DNA from: DATGIQ01 sp035295665
GTDB taxonomy: Bacteria > Planctomycetota > Planctomycetia > Gemmatales > Gemmataceae
Assembly (NCBI GenBank): GCA_035295665.1
Contig: DATGIQ010000443.1
Coordinates: 1-5,067, forward strand
Length of the DNA: 5,067 bases
Reading direction: 5' to 3'
Made by a program: the position numbers and the translations under genes. Every line of letters begins with the position of its first letter. The first letter of the stretch is position 1. The notes beneath the pieces were generated by a model. It was given only the letters and a program-made list of their open reading frames with translations. It was not told the origin of the DNA and made no database searches. Shown one piece after another: positions 1-5,067 of this stretch.

Positions 1-3000
1 GAACCGGCGGTCGGAGTCAGCCCGCCCACAACCGGTGGGCCCGGCGGTGGCCGCGACGGCCCGTAGGTAAATTGGTCCGGCGCGGAAATGGCCGAGGTGC
101 CCGACGGCGTGGTCACCCTCACATCCACCACACCCGCGGCATGGGCAGGGGTCCGGAACACCGTGATCAGGCTGTCCGATACAACCTGGAAGTTGTTAAC
201 CGTGCTGCCGCCGAACGAGATGGCCGTGGCTCCGGTGAAGTGGCTACCGACCACGCTCAGACTGTCGCCGCCTCCATTCAAGCCGAAGGGGGGTCCCAGC
301 CCGCTCACTGTCGGTACGGGCCCCAGGAACGTGAACTGATCCGCAGGGGAAAGGTCCGAGGTGCCCGACGGCGTCGTCACGGTCACGTCCACCATGCCGG
401 CCGCGTGGGCAGGAAGACTGAACACGGTGATCTGGTTGTCGGAGTCCACACTGAAGCTGACCGACTTGCCGCCGAAGGAGACATTGGTCGCTCCGCTGAA
501 ATGGTTGCCCACGAGCGTCACCGAATAGCCACCCAGGTTCAAGCCGCTCGCTGGGGCAAGCGCGGAAACTGTGGGGAGAGGTGCGATATAGATGAATTGA
601 TCCGCGGCGGAAAGTGCCGACGTACCCGACGGCGTGGTCACCGTCACATCCACGACGCCGGCCGCGTGGGCAGGAAGACCGAACACCGTGATCTGGTTGT
701 CCGAATTCACCGTAAAGGGGACGGACTTGCCGCCGAACGAGACCGTGGTGGCCCCGCTGAAATGGCTGCCCACCATCGACACCGTGTAGCCGCCCAGGTT
801 CAAGCCGGTCGCCGGACCAAGCGCCGTAATTGCCGGAACAGGGGCGAGGTAGGTGAATTGATCCGCGGCCGACGTCGCAGACGTGCCGGACGGTGTCGTA
901 ACGGTGATATCGACGACCCCGGCGGCATGAGCGGGGGCGTCGAAAATCGAGATTCTGCTATCGGAGTCCACAGAAAAACTAACTGATTTGCCGCCGAACG
1001 AGACGGCCGTAGCTTTGCTGAAATTGCTACCAACCACCGTGACCCGGTAGCCGCCCAGGTTCAAGCCGGTCGCGGGGCTGAGGCCCGTGATGGTCGGAGC
1101 CCCAGGTGCGGGTGACGAAGCCAGGTACGTGAACTGATCAGCAGCAGATAGAGCGGATGTCCCCGAGGGCGTCGTGACCGTCACGTCCACAACACCGGCG
1201 GAATGAGCGGGCGTATTGAACACCGAGATCTGCGTATCGGAATCGACATGGAAGAAGGACACGACCGTGCCGCCAAAGGAGACCGCGGTGGCCCCGGTGA
1301 ACGAACTGCCCACGATGGTTGTGGTGTAGCCGCCCTGGGTCAAGCCGGCGGGCGGCCCCAGGCCGGCCACGACCGGAGCTGGCCGCGTCAGGTACGTATA
1401 CTGGTCGGCGGCCGAGATGGCGGAAGTGCCCGACGGAGTCGTCACGGTGACATCGACCACGCCGGCAGTATGGGCGGGGACGCCGGTAACCGTGATTTGG
1501 CTGTCCGAGTCGACATGGAAGAAGGAGGGGGCCACACCGCCGAACGAGACGGCGGTGGCCCCGGTGAACGAACTGCCGACCAGGATGACATTCTCCCCTC
1601 CCGGTGTGAAGCCGGTGGCGGCTCCCACGCCGGTAACCACCGGTGCGGGACGGGCTACGTAAGTGAACTCATCTCCGGCCGAAGTGATCGAAGTGCCCGA
1701 CGGCGTGACAACGGTGACATCCACCACACCGGCCGCATGGGCAGGGATGCTGTACACGTTGATCACGTTGTCGGATCTCACAGCAAAGGAAGAGGTCGCC
1801 ACGCCCCCGAACAGGACTGCAAAGGCTCCCGTGAAGTGGCTGCCGATGAGGGTAACGTTGTAGCCCCCTTCCCGGACGCCGCTGGCTGGCCCGAGGCCCG
1901 TTACCACCGGTGTGGCCGCGACGACCGGAGCCGTATAGGTGAACTGGTCCACCGGCGTGGCCGCGGAGGTCCCCTGCGGCGTGGTCACACGGACATCCAC
2001 GGTCGGATTTACCACGCTGTGCGCGTAATATTGCTGGCTGCGTTGCAGGACTGGAGTGCCAAGCTGGCCTTGCTCGATCTTCGTATCCTTCAGGTATCCG
2101 GCCACCCCTCCGGGAGTTGTTTCTGTGGCCGTGGTGGAATCATAGTAATCGGCCAGCTCAATCAGACCCTGGTGATCGTAGAGGTTCTGGTAGTGGCCGG
2201 GTGTGTCCTTGCTGAGCAAGTCCGATTGACTATCATCGAAGCCGCTCACCGACGAAGGCATGGCCTTGAGGATGAGGCGCCCCTGGTCATCGTACCGGTA
2301 GGAGGTTTCCCACTGGCCAAGCACCTTCGTAATCGTCGTGTGGACCGACGTGGCGGCTACGGTTTGATTGATGTAGGGTTGTGGCACGTCCGGGTTATCA
2401 ACGTTCGGGCCGTAGTAGTGGAACGGCAGCGTGAAGCGGAAGGTGTTGGCGTCCACGCGAGTCACGGTGAAGACACCGTTATAGAGTTCCGGCAACACGC
2501 CGCTGATGGCGACCACGTCACCGGTGTTGAGCCCGTGATTCGGTGCCACCACGGTGATGGTCCCGCCGCTTGCAGAGGACGCAGTGACCGTCATGCTGGT
2601 CACGGCCATGCTCGCGCCGCCGACATGGACATAATCCTCCAGCACGGGTTGGCCAACCTCATCGGTGTAAACCACCTCCCGGTCATGATCCCCCCAGTTG
2701 GGACTATCGCCGGGCAGATACTCCGTCGTCTTCATCCGCCAGAGGTTGTAATCGATGGTGTTGAAGCCCAGACCGACGAGATCGTAATTGCCGGCGTATT
2801 CGAACTTCGACGTACCCTGCCCGCCGCTGCACGTCGAACAGCCGGCTCCCTGGGCGATTTCCTCCGTAACGCGGTACCGCGTCCCAACCCGGTAGCCCGT
2901 CCGCCAGTAGTAATTCGTGTCGGTGTTTTCCCAGTAGTTCGCTCCGAAGCTGGGATCGCCGTCGGACCCGACGTGGTCGGCCCAGCGTTCGTAGGTGAAG

Positions 3001-5067
3001 AAATTGTTGACATACGGCTGGATGGCGGCATCCGAAGCAGTCAGGTAGTTCGGCACTGCGTCGGCCAGTCGATCCAGCGCCGCCCCGCCCACCACCGTCT
3101 TCAGGCCGCTGAAGAGGTGGAGGTCGCCCCCGGCACCTGGTGAGTTCGAGTTATACTTCCCGCCGGAGGGCTCGATCGGATCGGGACCGCCGGTTGTTAG
3201 AGCATTGTTCGTGGGGCCCTGCGACGGCAGGAACCCCTCGCCGGTGAGCTTGTAATAGCGGTAATAATGGGCATCGATCCGTTGCCAGGTAATGGAGCCG
3301 TCGCCAGTGGCCACCGGGTTTTCGATCTGAACCATCTGCAAATCGCCCAGCCGGCCATTGGGGTCGTTCTGCCAGCCGCCGGCGCCGTTAGGAAGCCGGC
3401 CGGTGTAGTAGCTGTACTCCGCCCGTTGCACCGGCTGCCAGCCGCCTTGGCCATCAGACCGCTGGAGCGTGACCTGTGTCACGAGCTGGGGCGGGGAGGC
3501 ATTGGCGGCGGCTACCAGGTCATTGGTGACCGTGGCATAGGTGTAAGCGAATTGGTCGGTGGCGCCGGTGGCAGAATCGGTCAATGTCACGGCCGTCAGG
3601 TAGCCGGCCGCATCGTAATCAGCCGTTACCTGTGAGATGCCGTTGGCCGCCGTGTAGCTCTTGAACCGGCCATACTTGTGCGAAAGGTCGGTCCCCATCG
3701 AGTGGGCAATCGGCTGATTGGTCGCGTTTCGGTTGACATCGTAGAACTCGGTGACGTTCCCTTGGGAGTCGGTGAGGCGCAAGATAGGCACCGATCCGGG
3801 AACCCAGTCGAGCCGGTTGTTCTGGGCGCCCCACGCTGGATAGCTTGTGTAGGGGCCGGAGCTCGGAATCGTGAACGTATAGGTGCTATCGCCCCCTTGG
3901 ATGACGGAGATCCGATTGTCGGGTGTGGTGCCGGGCGCGACATCCGGACCGCCATTGATGCCGCCTCCGACGACCAGGTAGGGTAGCTCGCTCACCGCCC
4001 AACCATTGCCGTTGAAACTGGAATTGTTCAACCCCGTCCAGCTCCGGGTCTGGCCCCATGGGAAGCCCAAGGCACTGCTGCTGAGGTCCGTCGCAGAAAT
4101 CACCGGCATGCCATCGAACTCGCGCACGGGATTGCCCGAGACGGCGGACCCTGCTTGGCCGTTGTTCGCATTGGGCTGCACAGCAGGCGAAGTGTTCGTG
4201 CAATTCTTGTCGGAAGAATTACTGGAGAAGACATCGCCGGTTCCGACCGGCGGAGCAGGATTATTCGGGGGAGAGTTGCTGGAAAAGATGTCGCCAGGAC
4301 CGGTGGACGGGGGAGGGGTTCCCGATCCATTTCCCGAAAAGATGTCGCCGGGCCCGCCGGACGGGGGGGAATATCCCGGCGTGTTGGTCGAGAAAATGTC
4401 GCCGGGTCCACTGGGGAGCGAGAAGTCGCCCGGAGGATTTCCGGAATAAATATCGCCGGTCCCAAGAGAATCGCCAGGAGTGTTTGTGGCGAAGACATCG
4501 CCGGGAGTATCGGGCAAGGGAGTTTCGTCGATCGGGTCATTGGAAACGAACCCGAAGGGCCCGACGCCGCCCGATCCGGTCAGACCGGGTTGAGTGACGG
4601 GTTGCTGAGGCCCGGCAATCCAGCCATAGGGGATCTTGGCCGTTGGCGCTGCCGATTCCGCCGACGATGGAGGAGGGGGAGCTTCTGCCCCGGCCGAACC
4701 GGACGGGGCACCCACCGAGCCATTTGTCCCAGCCTCTGCCTGGACCGGCCGTGAGTTCCCCGCTTCACTCGTTCCCGTCAAGGCTCTTCTTGCGGCCGGA
4801 GAAGCCCCGAAGGGCAACGCCCACAGCCCGTCGAAGTTATTGGCCAGGAGTTGATCAACGCCGTCTTTATCCCAGACCACGGAATCTCTGAGATCCGATC
4901 GGTTCCCTTCTGGGACGGCTCCCTGTTCTGTGGAGGGCGCTTTGTCACTGGGATGAGTGCCCACTTCTGCGACGAACGACCAGCCATTCACGTGCAACGC
5001 CGGGATGCTGTTTCCCCACGAGGCCGGGAATCGGTCAGCAATAGCGACCTCGGAAGCCCAAGGATCT
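1..5067 (-). CDS. Giant RHS/YD-type protein with tandem IPT/TIG domains (partial at both ends)
   Basis: One frame is open on the minus strand from 5066 to 3 (1,688 codons) with no stop; the gene continues beyond both edges. I checked the register at each DQFTY-type repeat end and at several points upstream, and it never shifts. The first in-frame ATG is internal (codon 4107-4109), so the true start lies upstream of the window. Order of parts: unrecognised N-terminal region and linker, six GDIFS-type motifs, an RHS-like region with YD strands, a partial TIG domain, seven full TIG domains, and the start of another. Only three cysteines are visible. No signal peptide, membrane segment or catalytic motif lies in the window. 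RHS and TIG modules are typically found in exported or surface proteins, so an extracellular or envelope location is the inference. A C-terminal toxin, protease or anchor could exist outside the window. Coding is certain; function is unknown. Planctomycete origin is a recall-based guess. Confidence 0.93.
3..62 (-). repeat. Start of TIG unit 8, cut by the window edge
   Basis: About 20 residues are visible: a Pro-rich linker (RPPPGPPVVGG) and the LTPTAG strand that opens a TIG unit. The linker is longer and richer in Pro than those between units 5, 6 and 7. Confidence 0.75.
63..326 (-). repeat. TIG unit 7 (88 residues)
   Basis: The unit contains GLNGGGDSLSVVGSHFTGAT, FGGSTVNNFQVVSDSLITVF, DVRVTTPSGTS and APDQFTY. 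It does not carry the GGKSV or FFHVDSD signature. Its DVRV strand resembles that of the partial unit at the other end of the array. Confidence 0.9.
327..587 (-). repeat. TIG unit 6 (87 residues, GGKSV subfamily)
   Basis: The unit contains GLNLGGYSVTLVGNHFSGAT, FGGKSVSFSVDSDNQITVF, AGMVDVTVTTP and an end of DQFTF. It is the closest relative of unit 5, so the pair probably arose by one of the latest duplications in the array. Confidence 0.9.
588..848 (-). repeat. TIG unit 5 (87 residues, GGKSV subfamily)
   Basis: The unit contains GLNLGGYTVSMVGSHFSGAT, FGGKSVPFTVNSDNQITVF and an end of DQFIY. Aligned by hand to unit 6 it needs no gaps over 261 bases, with roughly 80% identical bases. Confidence 0.9.
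849..1124 (-). repeat. TIG unit 4 (92 residues, GGKSV subfamily)
   Basis: The unit opens with a longer linker, LASSPAPGAPTITGL, then NLGGYRVTVVGSNFSKATAV, FGGKSVSFSVDSD and ADQFTY. It shares TGLNLGGY and FGGKSV with units 5 and 6. FSKA replaces the usual F(T/S)GA. Confidence 0.9.
1125..1391 (-). repeat. TIG unit 3 (89 residues, FFHVDSD subfamily)
   Basis: The unit contains GGYTTTIVGSSFTGATAVSF, FFHVDSDTQISVF, NTPAHSAG and ADQFTY. It is a sister copy of unit 2, with the same 267-base length and no gaps needed. Confidence 0.9.
1392..1658 (-). repeat. TIG unit 2 (89 residues, FFHVDSD subfamily)
   Basis: The unit contains GGENVILVGSSFTGATAVSF, FFHVDSDSQITV and an end of ADQYTY. It shares its length, the RPAPVV opening and the FFHVDSD strand with unit 3. 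Two long near-identical nucleotide blocks are also shared, around the FFHVDSD codons and the GSSFTGATAV codons. Confidence 0.9.
1659..1934 (-). repeat. TIG unit 1 (92 residues)
   Basis: The unit carries VREGGYNVTLIGSHFTGA, then FGG, FAVRSDNVINV and the closing strand ending GDEFTY. It is the most divergent full copy: VLFGG replaces V(S)FGG, DVTVVTP replaces DVTVTTP, and Glu replaces Gln in the final motif. This is consistent with an older edge copy. Confidence 0.88.
1935..2015 (-). repeat. Partial TIG unit (C-terminal third only) at the RHS junction
   Basis: Only the closing strands are present, reading TVDVRVTTPQGTSAATPVDQFTY. The first two thirds of a TIG domain (GGxxVxxxGxxF and FGG) are missing. 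The residues just before are RHS-like (QQYYAHS). PQGTS replaces the PSGTS found in the seven full units. Confidence 0.85.
2421..2612 (-). other. Small beta module resembling the ubiquitin-activating E1 FCCH-type fold, inserted in the RHS region
   Basis: About 64 residues (818-882) read as alternating beta strands: a Val/Thr-rich strand, then ITVVAPNHGLNTGDVVAIS, a YNGVFTVTRVD hairpin and NTFRFTLP. The HGLxTGDxVxIsG...YNGxFxVtxVdxntFxf pattern is one that domain databases often label as E1 FCCH-like in bacterial and phage structural proteins. It has no link to ubiquitin there and is simply a small barrel. It lies between DREVVYTDEVGQPVLEDYVHVGG and the next RHS-like strand, so it looks like an insertion within the RHS-like sequence. 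The fold label is from memory of the pattern. Confidence 0.6.
2829..2840 (-). other. CSTC motif in a cysteine-poor protein (residues 743-746)
   Basis: The stretch GAGCSTCSGGQGT contains two of the only three cysteines among 1,688 residues; the third is at 4200-4202 (residue 289). The Gly/Ser-rich CxxC setting recurs, as I recall, at the same place in planctomycete RHS-type proteins. It could be a disulfide loop or a metal-binding knuckle. With only two cysteines locally, a complete four-Cys zinc site is not visible. Confidence 0.6.
4218..4502 (-). repeat. Six-copy GD(I/V)(F/Y)(S/A)xN peptide repeat
   Basis: Six in-frame copies of a seven-residue motif, in translation order: GDVFATN (4482-4502), GDIYSGN (4437-4457), GDIFSTN (4383-4403), GDIFSGN (4329-4349), GDIFSSN (4275-4295) and GDVFSSN (4218-4238). 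Successive copies are 45, 54, 54, 54 and 57 bases apart, so the period is mostly 18 residues. The spacers are rich in Pro, Gly, Ser and Thr, and several copies are preceded by (P/T)G. The array sits between the N-terminal linker and the RHS-like region. It looks like a stalk or linker decorated with short linear motifs. The acidic-hydrophobic-Asn core could be a docking or ligand-binding motif, but I know of no named family for it. Confidence 0.85.
4503..5066 (-). other. N-terminal unrecognised region and Ala/Gly/Pro linker (residues 1-188)
   Basis: Part of the large minus-strand gene. Residues 1 to about 95 read as a normal, possibly folded segment with several Trp (for example HVNGWSFVAEVG and NFDGLWALPFG) and an acidic stretch VVWDKDGVDQLL. 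I do not recognise a family. Residues about 98-145 are low-complexity Ala/Gly/Ser/Glu sequence with a PPPP run, typical of a flexible linker. The remainder (IPYGWIAGPQQP onward) is Gly/Pro-rich and leads into the GDIFS motif array. There is no in-frame ATG in this stretch, and the frame is open to the window edge, so the protein begins further upstream. No promoter or ribosome binding site can be assigned. Confidence 0.6.

Larger units (their letters stand above)
3..2015 (-). repeat. Tandem IPT/TIG (Ig-like) domain array: one C-terminal fragment, seven full copies, one cut by the window edge
   Basis: Every unit ends in a near-constant strand pair PAHAAGVVDVTVTTPSGTS followed by a DQFTY-type end. 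Each begins with a variable A/T-P-x-V-x-x-L-x-P segment, then xxGGxxVxxxGxxFxxAxxVxFGG and FxVxSDxxI. This is the IPT/TIG pattern: a conserved GGxxVxIxGxxF strand and a closing DxFxY strand. Unit ends, by the last Tyr/Phe codon, fall at 1935, 1659, 1392, 1125, 849, 588, 327 and 63, so full units are 87-92 residues. The units form two visible subfamilies, FFHVDSD (units 2 and 3) and FGGKSVxF (units 4, 5 and 6). Such arrays generally act as rigid rods or binding surfaces in extracellular proteins. The array continues past the window edge. Confidence 0.9.
2016..4139 (-). other. RHS/YD-type region (residues 310 to about 1017)
   Basis: The region opens with SGNPVREFDGMPVIS, then ATDLSSSALGFPWGQTRSW and NGNGWAVSELPYLV. 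This wording matches the opening of large planctomycete RHS-repeat proteins as I remember them. YD-like strands follow: ADYDAAGYLTAV (Tyr at 3615), TSYRYDDQGRLIL (Tyr at 2292) and NLYDHQGLIELADYYDS (Tyr at 2178). Intervening beta-rich segments include YYRYYKLTGEG, DLHLFSGLKTVVGG and TGYRVGTRYRVTEE. RHS/YD repeats generally build a large beta shell in secreted toxins and surface proteins. The classical RHS core end, with its conserved Pro/Asp cleavage motif and a variable toxin tip, is not seen here. The RHS-like sequence instead stops near QRSQQYYAHS and passes directly into TIG sequence. Assignment to the RHS superfamily is moderately firm; a function is not assignable. Confidence 0.75.

Noticed and set aside
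72..986. Plus-strand frame of 304 codons with internal repeats
   Set aside because: Its apparent repeats are the complement of the TIG units. It has no recognisable domain, and the opposite strand encodes clear IPT/TIG domains.
1203..3143. Plus-strand frame of 646 codons
   Set aside because: It is antisense and in exact codon register with the minus-strand gene. Its composition is Arg/Gly/His-rich and repetitive, mirroring the TIG repeats, and it starts inside a repeat and ends on a TCA serine codon of the real gene.
2732..3834. Short minus-strand and plus-strand frames such as 2732-3031, 3197-3454, 3267-3635, 3619-3834 and 3678-3986
   Set aside because: All overlap the continuous minus-strand frame in other registers, show no recognisable domain, and are Arg/Pro/Ser-rich in the way GC-rich shadow frames usually are.
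4107..4109. First in-frame ATG as a possible gene start
   Set aside because: It lies within the conserved RHS-like opening (FDGMPVIS), and the frame stays open for over 300 codons upstream with an ordered motif array. It is an internal Met.
4218..4502. Possible CRISPR-like array (short direct repeats about 54 bases apart)
   Set aside because: The repeats are degenerate at third codon positions, all spacings are multiples of three, and the stretch lies inside an open coding frame. They encode a peptide motif.
4006..4754. Plus-strand frames with repeated EKMSPGP-type and VAGKDVA-type peptides, and a minus-strand frame at 4100-4540
   Set aside because: These are other-frame readings of the GDIFS motif array. 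The frame continuous with the RHS and TIG parts explains the periodicity and stays open on both sides.

Overview
The window looks like an interior slice of one very large protein-coding gene on the minus strand. Read from 5066 down to 3, a single reading frame gives 1,688 codons with no stop. The gene runs off both ends, so neither its start nor its stop is visible. I found no intergenic stretch, RNA gene, promoter, terminator, CRISPR array or insertion sequence. The sequence is GC-rich. The wording of the RHS-like part and of the TIG repeats resembles what I recall from giant RHS/IPT-TIG surface proteins of Planctomycetes, especially the Gemmata group. That assignment rests on recall and style of sequence, not on a search.

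Layout in the direction of translation (residues numbered from the first complete codon at 5066). Residues 1-188 (5066-4503) are an unrecognised region: an ordinary-looking segment with several Trp, then an Ala/Gly/Ser/Pro linker containing PPPP, then a Gly/Pro-rich stretch. Residues 189-283 (4502-4218) hold six copies of a short motif, GD(I/V)(F/Y)(S/A)xN, spaced 15-19 residues apart in Pro/Gly/Ser-rich sequence. Residues 310 to about 1017 (4139-2016) are an RHS/YD-type region. It contains YD-like strands, a lone CSTC motif and an inserted small beta module (about residues 819-882). Around residue 1017 the RHS-like sequence switches, in frame, to the C-terminal third of an IPT/TIG (Ig-like) domain. 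Seven complete TIG domains of 87-92 residues follow, and an eighth is cut by the window edge.

The likely whole is an exported, cell-surface or secreted modular protein: flexible N-terminal stalk, RHS-like beta region, then a rod of tandem Ig-like domains. Its function cannot be read from this window, and no toxin, catalytic domain or anchor is visible. The points most worth a second look are the six-copy GDIFS array, the abrupt RHS-to-TIG junction, and the two TIG subfamilies that record recent internal duplication.
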